NCBI RefSeq assembly: GCF_000328705.1
Contig: NC_019673.1
Location: 2,232,001-2,296,000, forward strand
Source: Saccharothrix espanaensis DSM 44229
GTDB taxonomy: Bacteria > Actinomycetota > Actinomycetes > Mycobacteriales > Pseudonocardiaceae
DNA: 64,000 nt
Direction of reading: 5' to 3'
Shown in pieces: positions 1-7,625 of the stretch. The position numbers and the translations under genes are program-made. The notes beneath the pieces were generated by a model that ran no database searches, was not told the origin of the DNA, and saw only the letters and a list, made by a program, of their open reading frames with translations. Each line of letters starts with the position of its first letter. Position 1 is the first letter of the stretch.

Positions 1-992
1 GTGGCCTCCAGCATGTGGCCGGTGCTGCCCTTGGTGGAGCTGATGGGCACGGCGGGCGCGTGCGCGCCGAGGATCCGGCGCAGGCCGGCGGTCTCGGCCA
101 CGTCGTTGAGCGGGGTGCCGGTGCCGTGCGCGTTGACGTAGCCCAGCTGCCCCACGTCCACCTCGGCGCTGCGCAGCGCGGCCCGCGCCGCCCGGACCAG
201 TCCCTTGCCCTTCGGGTGCGGCTTGATGACGTGGTGGGCGTCGGAGGACATGCCCCAGCCGGCGACCTCGGCGAGCGGTTCGGCGCCTCGCGCCCGGGCG
301 CGCTCGGCCGACTCCAGCACCAGCACGGCCGCGCCGTCGCCGTGCAGCAGGCCGTCCCGGTCGGCCGCGAACGGCCGCACCGCGCCGGACCTGCTCAGCG
401 CCTTGCCCGAGTCGAACTTCGCGAACACGTCCTCGGTGACCAGGTACGCGCCGCCGCACACCACCGCGTCGGCCAGCCCGCGCCGGACGAGTTCCGCGCC
501 GTGGCCGATCGCGTTCGTCGACGCGACGCAGGCGTTGACGAACGCGAGCCGGGGCGTGCCGAGCCCGAACGCCGCGCCCATCGACTCCGGCAGGTGACCG
601 GGCAGGCTGTCCACTGTCCGGGGGTTGCCGGGGTCCCGACCCTCGGCGTGGTCGGTCCAGAACGACCGCGCCGCCGAGTGGTCGCCGTTGGTCCCCAGCA
701 GCACGGGCGCACCGGCCGCGTCGGTGCCCGACATGCGCAGCGCCTCGGCGGCGCACGCGTGCAGCACCTCGGCCTGCGTCGGCGTGTAGCCGGGCTTGAC
801 CGGCACGCCGGGCATCTCCGGGCCGTCGCCCTCGTAGGTCGCGGCGTGCGCGGCGTGGTAGGGGGTGCTGTCGAAGCGGGTGACCGGCGCGAAGCCGGGC
901 CGGCCGGTGAAGACGTTGTCCAGCAACGCCTCCGGCCCGAAGCCGAAGGCGGTCAGGACGCCGTACCCGGTGATCACGACCTCACGGGACAT
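1..992 (-). CDS. Beta-ketoacyl-ACP synthase (ketosynthase), 3' end outside the window
   Basis: Condensing enzyme of the KAS/thiolase fold that joins an acyl starter or chain to a malonyl-ACP extender. About 330 residues are present; the C-terminus, including the end of the active site after the second His, runs off the left edge. Visible motifs are the nucleophile Cys in VNACVAST, the first catalytic His in VNAHGTGTPLND and the conserved Lys/His segment SSTKGSTGHMLEA just before the edge. The ATG at 992 overlaps the end of the second ACP gene by 11 bases, so translation is probably coupled. The intact nucleophile Cys means it is a true ketosynthase and not a chain-length-factor subunit. The neighbouring ACPs and 3,4-AHBA genes suggest a role in a type II-like polyketide or polyene chain (inference). 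Confidence 0.93.
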   Translation of the reverse strand, partial: MSREVVITGYGVLTAFGFGPEALLDNVFTGRPGFAPVTRFDSTPYHAAHAATYEGDGPEMPGVPVKPGYTPTQAEVLHACAAEALRMSGTDAAGAPVLLGTNGDHSAARSFWTDHAEGRDPGNPRTVDSLPGHLPESMGAAFGLGTPRLAFVNACVASTNAIGHGAELVRRGLADAVVCGGAYLVTEDVFAKFDSGKALSRSGAVRPFAADRDGLLHGDGAAVLVLESAERARARGAEPLAEVAGWGMSSDAHHVIKPHPKGKGLVRAARAALRSAEVDVGQLGYVNAHGTGTPLNDVAETAGLRRILGAHAPAVPISSTKGSTGHMLEA

Positions 993-1239
993 GCCGTGCT
1001 CCTTCCAGCGCGCCGGCCTGCACCCGGCGCAGGACGAGGTGGAGCGAGCCGATGGAGTCGCTGGCGGCGACCTCGTCCTCGTCCTCGGGGCCGACGACGA
1101 TCCCGTACTGCTCCTCCAGGTGGTGCAACAGCCACACCGAGGTCAGCGAGTCCAGGACGAGTTCGGTCGAGCTGTCCCACTCGGCGAGCGGGAGGCCGGA
1201 CTCCCGCAGGAGCCGCGCCACGTCGGACTCGGTGATCAC
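982..1239 (-). CDS. Acyl carrier protein (second of two)
   Basis: Small acidic carrier protein of 85 residues. The phosphopantetheine-accepting Ser is in LVLDSLTSVWLLHHLEEQYG, typical of ACP/PCP helix II. It begins at a GTG that overlaps the stop of the upstream ACP gene by four bases (GTGA) and its own end overlaps the ketosynthase start. The ACP pair and ketosynthase are therefore one translationally coupled unit. Two non-identical ACPs side by side suggest separate jobs, for example a starter or loading carrier and an extension carrier, but the sequence does not say which is which. Confidence 0.85.
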   Translation of the reverse strand: MITESDVARLLRESGLPLAEWDSSTELVLDSLTSVWLLHHLEEQYGIVVGPEDEDEVAASDSIGSLHLVLRRVQAGALEGARHVP

Positions 1240-1514
1240 CTGGCCACGCTGCCCGCGGCGGCGGCCGACCGCAGGCCGACCACGGTGTCCACCAGCGCGC
1301 CGAGGTCGGGCACGAGGTCTGCGGTCAGCTCGTCCTCCTGGAGTTCGACGCCGTACGCGCCCTCCAGCTGGAGCACCAGCTCGATCATGGCCAGCGACTC
1401 CAGCCCCAGGCCCTCCTCGCCGAGCGGGAGGTCGTCCTCGACCCGGTCGGGCAGCGGAATGTTGATCACGTCCCTGATCACGGTCAGGATGAACTCTCGG
1501 GTTTCTGCGCGCAT
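1236..1514 (-). CDS. Acyl carrier protein (first of two)
   Basis: A 92-residue carrier protein with predicted 4'-phosphopantetheine attachment at the Ser of LGLESLAMIELVLQLEG. The residue before that Ser is Glu, not the usual Asp, as in some stand-alone ACPs of type II systems. The ATG at 1514 has a GGAG ribosome-binding site about 8 bases upstream. It lies about 40 bases after the aldolase stop on the same strand and overlaps the second ACP by four bases, so aldolase-ACP-ACP-ketosynthase form one operon. The C-terminus is Ala-rich and without motif. Confidence 0.87.
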   Translation of the reverse strand: MRAETREFILTVIRDVINIPLPDRVEDDLPLGEEGLGLESLAMIELVLQLEGAYGVELQEDELTADLVPDLGALVDTVVGLRSAAAAGSVAR

Positions 1515-1553
1515 CGGTGTCTCCGTTGGGTGGTGGTCGGCCCGGGGCTCCGC

Positions 1554-2372
1554 TCAGCGGGCCGGGACCGAGTGGACGCGGTCGAGCACGGGCACGGGGG
1601 ACAGGGCTTCCTCGTGCACCACGGCCGAGACGGCGCGGATCACGCTCGCGGGCGAACTGCTCTGGAAGATGCCCCGGCCGATCGCCAGCCCGCTGCACCC
1701 GTGCGCCAGCAGCGTCGCGGCGAACGCCGCCGGGTCGACGCCCCGGTTGCCCGGACCGCCCGCCGAGAGCACCGGGATCGGGCAGCTCTCCACCACCTCC
1801 GCCATCCGCTCCAGCGGCACCGGCCAGGTGGTCTTCACCAGCGACGCGCCCAGGTCCGCCGCGATGTTGACCACGTGCGACAGCAGCGTCGGGTCGTGCG
1901 GGTCGGTGATCGCCGGGCCGCGCGGGTACACCATCGCCAGCAGCGGCACGTTCCACCGGCGGCACGCGTCGGCCACCGCGCCGAGGTCGGCCAGCTGCCG
2001 GCTCTCCGTGGCGGAGCCGATGTTGACCTGGACGCTCACCGCGTCCGCGCCCAACTGGATCGCCTCCTCCACGTCGCCGACCAGCACCTTGGCGTCGGGG
2101 TCCGGGCCGTGCGCGGTGCTGGCGCTCAGGTGCACGATCAACGAGCACGCGCGCAGCAGGGCAGGGTCGAGCGTCGCGACCCGTCCTTTGTGGACCACGA
2201 CGGCGTCCGCGCCGCCCTCGACCGCCACGCGGACGAGCCAGTTGAAGCGCCCGGCCGCGATGATCGGTCCGTCGGCGACCGAGTGGTCCAGCGGCACGAA
2301 CAGGTAGCGGCCCTCGCGGTGTCTGGCCAGCCTTGCGAGACGGACTGCGGTTCCTCCCGGCCTGGCGGACAT
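1554..2372 (-). CDS. GriI-type aldolase (2-amino-3,7-dideoxy-hept-6-ulosonate synthase family)
   Basis: A 272-residue class I aldolase of the DhnA/archaeal ADH synthase family, matching the usual length of about 270. Recognisable features are VPLDHSVADGP near the N-terminus, the Schiff-base Lys in LVKTTWP, and the phosphate-binding segments PVLSAGGPGN and GLAIGRGIFQ. In actinomycetes this family (GriI and relatives) condenses L-aspartate semialdehyde with a C3 phosphate donor to give the C7 precursor of 3-amino-4-hydroxybenzoate. The ATG at 2372 has AGGGG about 8 bases upstream. It is transcribed divergently from the dehydroquinate synthase II homologue at 2665, and that pairing is the strongest support for the 3,4-AHBA assignment. 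A role in archaeal-style aromatic amino acid synthesis is unlikely in an actinomycete. Confidence 0.88.
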   Translation of the reverse strand: MSARPGGTAVRLARLARHREGRYLFVPLDHSVADGPIIAAGRFNWLVRVAVEGGADAVVVHKGRVATLDPALLRACSLIVHLSASTAHGPDPDAKVLVGDVEEAIQLGADAVSVQVNIGSATESRQLADLGAVADACRRWNVPLLAMVYPRGPAITDPHDPTLLSHVVNIAADLGASLVKTTWPVPLERMAEVVESCPIPVLSAGGPGNRGVDPAAFAATLLAHGCSGLAIGRGIFQSSSPASVIRAVSAVVHEEALSPVPVLDRVHSVPAR

Positions 2373-2664
2373 GATGCACCCCTCGTCACCCGGAAAAGCG
2401 CCTACGCCGAGGGAGTCTGCCCAAGCCGGGTGGGTACCGGACCCTCGATCGGACTGCCCCTGCGAACGCGTGCGGCAGCACCATCGAGGTGCCCGACCGG
2501 TCAGGTCCGGCGCGCACCCGCCCGGCACCCGGTCGTGCAGGTCCATCGAGGCTGCCCCGGCGCGGTCGCCGCTGTGAGGGTTTGTCGCGGTGCCTCCCGG
2601 GCACCGGATTCGTCCCGACCGGCGGGCTTCGCCGCACTGGAACGCAGTAGGGGGATGGTTCGGA
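2373..2664. promoter_or_regulatory. Divergent promoter region between the 3,4-AHBA precursor genes
   Basis: About 290 bases separate the starts of the aldolase (minus) and the dehydroquinate synthase II homologue (plus). No gene is visible. It must contain the promoters for both operons. No confident -35/-10 pair or SARP-type heptamer repeat could be identified by eye. Confidence 0.5.
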
Positions 2665-3783
2665 GTGAAGTTCGCGTGGATCGACATTCGTGCGGTGGAC
2701 GCGCGACACCGGGAGGCGGTGGTGGACGCGGCCGTCCACGCCGGTCTCGGTGGGGTGCTGGACCACCGGCTGGAGACGTTGGCGACCTTGCCGCCCACGG
2801 TGACCAAGGTGCTGCTGCCCGGCCCGGGCGAGGTGCCGCCCGCCGAGGCCGCGGGCGCGTGCGACGTGGTGCTGACCCGGGTGGCGACCTTCACCGAGCT
2901 GGACAAGCTGAAGCTGGTCGCCGGCGAGGTCGACGCGCACGCGGGCGCGTTCGTGGAGGTGGTGGACGACCTGACGCTGCGGGTGGCGTGCGCGGCGGTC
3001 CAGGCGCTGGAGCACACGGTGGTCCGCTTCCGGGACCCCACCAAGATCCCGCTGGAGATCGTGATCGCCGCCGCCGACCGCGCACCCGGCCTGCTGGTGT
3101 GCGAGGCCGACGGCATCGAGGAGGCCCGCATCGTCCTGGACGTGCTGGAGAAGGGCTCGGACGGCCTGCTGGTGGCGCCCCGCGACGCCAACGACGTGTT
3201 CGACGTCGACAAGCTGCTCCGCACGGCGACCCCGGACTTGGCGCTGACCACGCTCACCGTGCGGTCGGTGGAGCACAACGGGTTGGGCGACCGGATCTGC
3301 GTGGACACCTGCACCCACTTCCGGGAGGACGAGGGGATCCTGGTCGGCTCCTTCGCCCACGGTTTCGTGCTGTGCGTCAGCGAGACCCACCCGCTGCCCT
3401 ACATGCCGACCCGCCCGTTCCGGGTGAACGCCGGGGCGCTGCACTCCTACGTGTTCGGCGCGGACAACCGCACCAACTACCTCAGCGAGCTCAAGGCGGG
3501 CAGCACCGTGCTGGGGGTGACCGCGGACGGGCGCACCCGCCGCATCGTCGTCGGCCGCGTGAAGCTCGAATCCCGCCCGTTGCTGACGGTCCACGCCACG
3601 GCGCCCGACGGCACCGAGGTCGCCCTGACCCTCCAGGACGACTGGCACGTGCGCGTCCTGGGCCCCGGTGCGGCGGTGCTCAACAGCACCGAACTCGAAC
3701 CGGGCGACCAGCTGCTGGGCTACCTGGCCACCGACAAGCGCCACGTCGGGTGGCCGGTCGGGGAGTTCTGCATCGAGAAGTGA
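2665..3783 (+). CDS. GriH-type 3-dehydroquinate synthase II homologue
   Basis: A 372-residue protein of the archaeal 3-dehydroquinate synthase II family (usual length about 360). GTG at 2665 is chosen over the in-frame start at 2590 because family members begin with the strand KFAWIDIR and an AGGGGG ribosome-binding site lies about 11 bases upstream. Conserved stretches include FRDPTKIPLEIVIA, DGLLVAPRDANDVF, GDRICVDTCTHFREDEGILV and the C-terminal GYLATDKRHVGWPVGEFCIEK. In 3,4-AHBA pathways (GriH) the family cyclises and aromatises the C7 amino sugar-like aldolase product to 3-amino-4-hydroxybenzoate. It is first in a plus-strand operon with the ligase, thioesterase and exporter. Confidence 0.88.
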   Translation: MKFAWIDIRAVDARHREAVVDAAVHAGLGGVLDHRLETLATLPPTVTKVLLPGPGEVPPAEAAGACDVVLTRVATFTELDKLKLVAGEVDAHAGAFVEVVDDLTLRVACAAVQALEHTVVRFRDPTKIPLEIVIAAADRAPGLLVCEADGIEEARIVLDVLEKGSDGLLVAPRDANDVFDVDKLLRTATPDLALTTLTVRSVEHNGLGDRICVDTCTHFREDEGILVGSFAHGFVLCVSETHPLPYMPTRPFRVNAGALHSYVFGADNRTNYLSELKAGSTVLGVTADGRTRRIVVGRVKLESRPLLTVHATAPDGTEVALTLQDDWHVRVLGPGAAVLNSTELEPGDQLLGYLATDKRHVGWPVGEFCIEK

Positions 3784-3816
3784 CCCGGGCGGATCCCGGC
3801 GAGGAAGGACCTCAAG

Positions 3817-5247
3817 ATGACTCCAGGCAGGGACTTCGAGGCGTGGCTGGACGCCGCGCTGTCCGACCCGGACCGGCGCCGCCTCACGTGGGCGACGCAC
3901 GGCGAGACCGTCGTGACGCGCGACGCGCTGCGCACGGAGGTCGACCGGGCCGGGCGGGTGCTCGGGGCGTCCTCGATCACCCGGGGCAGCACGGTCGCGG
4001 TGCAGCTGCTGCCCAGCTTCACGCTGCTCTGGTCGCTGTTCGCGTTGTGGTCGCGCGGCGCCCAGGTGATGCTGCTCGACCCCCGGCTCACACCCACCGA
4101 GACCACCCGGCTGCTGGAGCTGTGCCGGCCGCAGTTCCACCTCACCACCGGTGGCGTCGCGCGGACCTTCACCCCGTTCCGCGACCAGTGCGAGGTCCTC
4201 GTGCGGCCCATGCGGTCGGGTGCGCCCGCGCAGGGCGACCACCGGCTGATCCAGTTCAGCTCCGGTTCCACCGGCCTGCCCAAGGTGATCGGGCGGACCG
4301 GGGGCTCGCTGCTGACCGAGGTCGAGCGGTTCGCGCGGCTGTCCGACATGCCGCGCCTCGGTGAGAACGTGCTGCTGCTCAGCTCGCTGGCGCACTCGTT
4401 CGGCCTGATCGGCGGGGTGCTGCACGCGCTGAACGCCGGTGCGGCGCTGCACTTCGCCGGTCGGCCGAACCGGGGCGCGCTGCTGTCGGTGCTGGCCGGG
4501 CGCCGGATCGCCGCCGTGCTGGGTGTACCGGCACACTACGCCCTGCTCGGCAGGCCCGGTGACGTGGAGCCGCTGCCGGACCTGCGGCTCGCCGTCTCCG
4601 GCGGGGAAGCCCTGCCGCCGGAGGTGTTCGCGCGGTTCGAGGAGCTGTTCGGTGTCCGGATCGGGCAGGCGTACGGCATGACCGAGACCGGGATCATCGC
4701 GACCGACCTCACCGGCCGCCACGGGCCGCCCGCTGTCGGGGTGCCGGTGCCCGGCCTGTGCACCGAGGTGGTCGACGGCACGCTGCGGGTGCGCCTCGCC
4801 GAGACGCCCTACCTGCACGTGGACGCCGACGATCGGTACGTGGACGGGTGGCTGCACACCCGCGACCGGTGCGTGCGCCGACCCGGCACGAACGTCCTGG
4901 AGATCACCGGGCGCACCGATTCCCTGGTGTCGATCGGCGGGCTCAAGGTCGACCTGATGGAGGTGGAGGCGGTGCTCGCCGAGCACCCGGACGTCCGCGA
5001 GGTGGTGGTCGTCTACGGCGAAGCCGTCGAGGCGCACCTGGTGATCGCCCCGTCGTTGGCGCGCAGCGAACTGCTCGCCTGGTGCCACGAGCGGCTGAGC
5101 ACGTACAAGATCCCCAAGGCGTTCCACTTCCGGACGGCGCTGCCACGCACGTCGAACGGCAAGCCGGTGCGCAACCGCGACCTGCTGCACGCGTCGGGGT
5201 ACACCGCCCGGTCGGTCGTGCACAGCGAGGTCGGGCAGTCGGCATGA
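3817..5247 (+). CDS. AMP-forming acyl/aryl ligase, probable 3,4-AHBA-activating enzyme
   Basis: A 476-residue ANL-superfamily adenylating enzyme. The core motifs are the P-loop-like QFSSGSTGLPKVI near residue 150, YGMTETG near 285, the hinge region around GRTDSLVSIGGLKVD, and the catalytic Lys in LPRTSNGKPVRN near the C-terminus. It lacks the long N-terminal extension of fatty-acyl-CoA ligases. ATG at 3817 has GAGGAAGG upstream. The gene follows the GriH homologue by about 30 bases and overlaps the thioesterase by four bases. Context suggests that it adenylates 3-amino-4-hydroxybenzoate or a related aryl acid and loads it on one of the ACPs; substrate choice cannot be read from the sequence. 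Confidence 0.85.
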   Translation: MTPGRDFEAWLDAALSDPDRRRLTWATHGETVVTRDALRTEVDRAGRVLGASSITRGSTVAVQLLPSFTLLWSLFALWSRGAQVMLLDPRLTPTETTRLLELCRPQFHLTTGGVARTFTPFRDQCEVLVRPMRSGAPAQGDHRLIQFSSGSTGLPKVIGRTGGSLLTEVERFARLSDMPRLGENVLLLSSLAHSFGLIGGVLHALNAGAALHFAGRPNRGALLSVLAGRRIAAVLGVPAHYALLGRPGDVEPLPDLRLAVSGGEALPPEVFARFEELFGVRIGQAYGMTETGIIATDLTGRHGPPAVGVPVPGLCTEVVDGTLRVRLAETPYLHVDADDRYVDGWLHTRDRCVRRPGTNVLEITGRTDSLVSIGGLKVDLMEVEAVLAEHPDVREVVVVYGEAVEAHLVIAPSLARSELLAWCHERLSTYKIPKAFHFRTALPRTSNGKPVRNRDLLHASGYTARSVVHSEVGQSA

Positions 5248-6038
5248 GCACGTGGCGAGACCCGTGGCTGCGACCGGTCACCGGATCCCGGCCGGACAGC
5301 GCCGTACGGCTGTTCTGCCTGCCCTACGCCGGGGGCAGCGCGACGGTGTTCCGCGCCTGGCGGTCCGCCGCCGCCGACGTGGAGGTGCACGCCGTGCAGC
5401 TGCCCGGCCGGGGGCGGCGGGTCGCCGAGCCGCCGCTGCACGACGCCCGGGTGCTGGCCCGGCGGCTGGCGGCGGCGCTGGAGCCGCACCTGGACCGCCC
5501 GTACGGCATCTACGGCCACAGCATGGGCGGGATCGTCGGCCTCGCGCTGGCGCACGAACTGGCGCGGTCGCGCCCGCCGAGCGGGCTCTTCGTCGGAGCG
5601 AGCGTCGCGCCGTCCTCGGTGCGGCCGGTACGGGTGTGGCGAGGGACCGACGAGGAGCTGCTGCGGTGGCTGGAGTGGGTGGGCGGCACGCCCGCGCACC
5701 TGCTGGACCGGCCCGGGCTGCGGAAGCTGCTGCCGGTGCTGCGAGCCGATCTGGCGGTGGTGGCGGGGTATCGCGGGCGGCCCGGTGAGCGGCTCGCGGT
5801 GCCCGTCACGGGGTTCGCCGGCGCGTCGGACCCGTTCGCCGGCCGGTCCGCGATGCTCGGCTGGGAGCGGGAGACCGACGCCGGCTTCACGTTGTCCGAG
5901 GTGCCCGGCGACCACTTCTTCCTGGCGGGCTCGGGTCGCCTGGTGCTCGACTCGGTGACCGCCTCCCTGCTCGCGGCGACCCGATCGGGCAACTATCCGA
6001 CACTTGTTGCGCAAACGACGACTGTCGTGGAACCATGA
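5244..6038 (+). CDS. Type II thioesterase (GrsT/RifR-like alpha/beta hydrolase)
   Basis: A 264-residue editing thioesterase of the kind that removes stalled or wrong acyl groups from carrier proteins. It shows the family opening LFCLPYAGGSATVFRAW, the nucleophile elbow GHSMGG, the acidic residue in ASDPF and the catalytic His in VPGDHFFL. The ATG overlaps the ligase stop (ATGA), so the two are translationally coupled. Length and motif order match stand-alone TEII proteins and not integrated thioesterase domains. Confidence 0.92.
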   Translation: MSTWRDPWLRPVTGSRPDSAVRLFCLPYAGGSATVFRAWRSAAADVEVHAVQLPGRGRRVAEPPLHDARVLARRLAAALEPHLDRPYGIYGHSMGGIVGLALAHELARSRPPSGLFVGASVAPSSVRPVRVWRGTDEELLRWLEWVGGTPAHLLDRPGLRKLLPVLRADLAVVAGYRGRPGERLAVPVTGFAGASDPFAGRSAMLGWERETDAGFTLSEVPGDHFFLAGSGRLVLDSVTASLLAATRSGNYPTLVAQTTTVVEP

Positions 6039-6074
6039 CGCGATCGAATCCGTCGACGAGGGGGACAGCCAGCC

Positions 6075-7583
6075 GTGGGAACTCACCGACCTCCGGCCAC
6101 CGAGGGCGACTCGGACCGGCTCACACCGGAGCTGTGGTGGCTGAGCGCCATCATGGCGTTCGGCGGATTCGCCAGCCTGCTCGACGCCACGATCATCAAC
6201 GTCGCGGTCGGCCCCCTGGCCGCGGTGTTCGCCGCCGACCTGGACACCGTCCAGTGGACGATCACCGGCTACCTGCTCGCCATCACCGCCTCGCTCCCGC
6301 TCAGCGGCTGGGCCACCGCGCGGTTCGGCGCCAAGCAGACCGTCATCTTCTCCCAGATCGTCTTCCTGGTCGGCTCGGTGCTGTCCGGGCTGGCCTGGTC
6401 GGCGACCAGCCTCATCGTCTTCCGGGTGATCCAGGGCATCGGCGGCGGCCTCGCGGTGCCGGTCGGGCAGGCGCTGCTGGCGCAGGCCGCCGGGCCGAGG
6501 CGGCTGGGCAAGCTGATGGCGATCGTCTCCATACCCGCGCTGTTCGCGCCGGTGCTCGGCCCGTCGCTGGGCGGCGTGCTGATCGACTACCTGGACTGGC
6601 GGTGGATCTTCTTCATCAACGTGCCGTTCTGCCTGGTGACCATCGCACTGGTGCTGGCCAAGGTCCGCAACGTCGTCCAGCCCTCGCGGACCGCGAAGCT
6701 GGACGCGCTCGGCCTGCTCCTGCTGATGCCCGGGCTCGTCGGCCTGATCTACGGGCTGGCCGAAGCCGGCTCGGCGGGCGGGTTCGACAGCGCGACGACC
6801 CTCGTCAGCCTGGTGGCCGGCGTCGTGCTCCTGGTGGTGTTCACGGTGCGGGCGCTGCGCAAGCGGCAGAACCCGCTGCTGGACCTGAGCCTGTTCCGGG
6901 TCCGCGACTTCAAGAACGGCACCGCGGCGGGTGTCCTGCTGAGCATGGCGATGTACGGCGTGCTCATCCCGCTGCCGCTGTACTTCCAGCTCGTGCAGGG
7001 GACCAGCGTGCTGGAGTCGGCGTTGCTGTTGCTGCCGCAGAGCATCGGCTACCTCATCGCGGTCGCGACGATGAACCGTTTCGCGTCGGTGCTGGGGGTG
7101 CGCAACCTGTCGCTCGTCGGCGTGGTGTTCGTGATCGCCGGCACGGTCCCGTTCGCGCTCATCACCGCCGACCCCAACCAGGTCCTGCTGGGCGCGGCGC
7201 TGGTCGTGCGCGGCATGGGTCTGGGGCTGTCGATGACGCTCACCATGACGATCGCCTACAGCAGCGTGTCCAAGGAGGTCGTCCCGAACGCCACCAGCGC
7301 GTTCAACGTCTTCCAGCGCGTCGGCGCGTCCTTGGGCACCGCCGTGCTCGCGGTGGTCCTCCAGAACCAGGTGGCCGGGCTGCTGCCGGCGGGCACCACG
7401 ACGCTCCAGCAGGTCGAGCCCGGCGGCGACGTCGCGCACGGCCTGGCGTCCGCGTTCGGTGCGCCGTTCTGGTGGGCGCTGGCCTTCACGGTGGTGGCAC
7501 TGCTGCCGGTCTTCTTCCTGCCGGGGCGCCAGTCGCCTGCCACCGCACCAGTGCGGGCGCCGGCGCCGGCGCGGGCGGACTGA
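6075..7583 (+). CDS. MFS drug exporter, DHA2 (EmrB/QacA) family
   Basis: A 502-residue transporter with 14 predicted membrane helices. The start of the first helix region carries the DHA2 signature LDATIINVAVGPLA and the loop 2-3 region has GWATARFGAKQTVIFS. It begins at GTG 6075, 36 bases after the thioesterase stop, and is the last gene of the plus-strand biosynthetic operon. The likely job is proton-driven export of the cluster product and self-resistance (inference from context). A stem-loop lies just after the stop. Confidence 0.92.
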   Translation: MGTHRPPATEGDSDRLTPELWWLSAIMAFGGFASLLDATIINVAVGPLAAVFAADLDTVQWTITGYLLAITASLPLSGWATARFGAKQTVIFSQIVFLVGSVLSGLAWSATSLIVFRVIQGIGGGLAVPVGQALLAQAAGPRRLGKLMAIVSIPALFAPVLGPSLGGVLIDYLDWRWIFFINVPFCLVTIALVLAKVRNVVQPSRTAKLDALGLLLLMPGLVGLIYGLAEAGSAGGFDSATTLVSLVAGVVLLVVFTVRALRKRQNPLLDLSLFRVRDFKNGTAAGVLLSMAMYGVLIPLPLYFQLVQGTSVLESALLLLPQSIGYLIAVATMNRFASVLGVRNLSLVGVVFVIAGTVPFALITADPNQVLLGAALVVRGMGLGLSMTLTMTIAYSSVSKEVVPNATSAFNVFQRVGASLGTAVLAVVLQNQVAGLLPAGTTTLQQVEPGGDVAHGLASAFGAPFWWALAFTVVALLPVFFLPGRQSPATAPVRAPAPARAD

Positions 7584-7590
7584 CCGGTCG

Positions 7591-7625
7591 GGAGCCCCGG
7601 CCCGGGTCAGGCGAACCGGGGCTCC
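7591..7625. terminator. Bidirectional stem-loop between exporter and SARP regulator
   Basis: A perfect 10-base-pair inverted repeat, GGAGCCCCGG at 7591-7600 and CCGGGGCTCC at 7616-7625, with a 15-base loop. The stop codon of the convergent regulator (7607-7609) sits in the loop. No T-tract follows, as is usual for high-GC actinomycete terminators. Confidence 0.7.

Noticed and set aside
2590..2664. Earlier start for the GriH-type gene
   Set aside because: The extra 25 residues are not found in the family, and the ribosome-binding site and conserved first strand both favour GTG 2665.
1530..4364. A 944-codon plus-strand frame
   Set aside because: It runs through the reverse of the aldolase and an alternative frame of the dehydroquinate synthase and ligase genes, and its translation has no family likeness.
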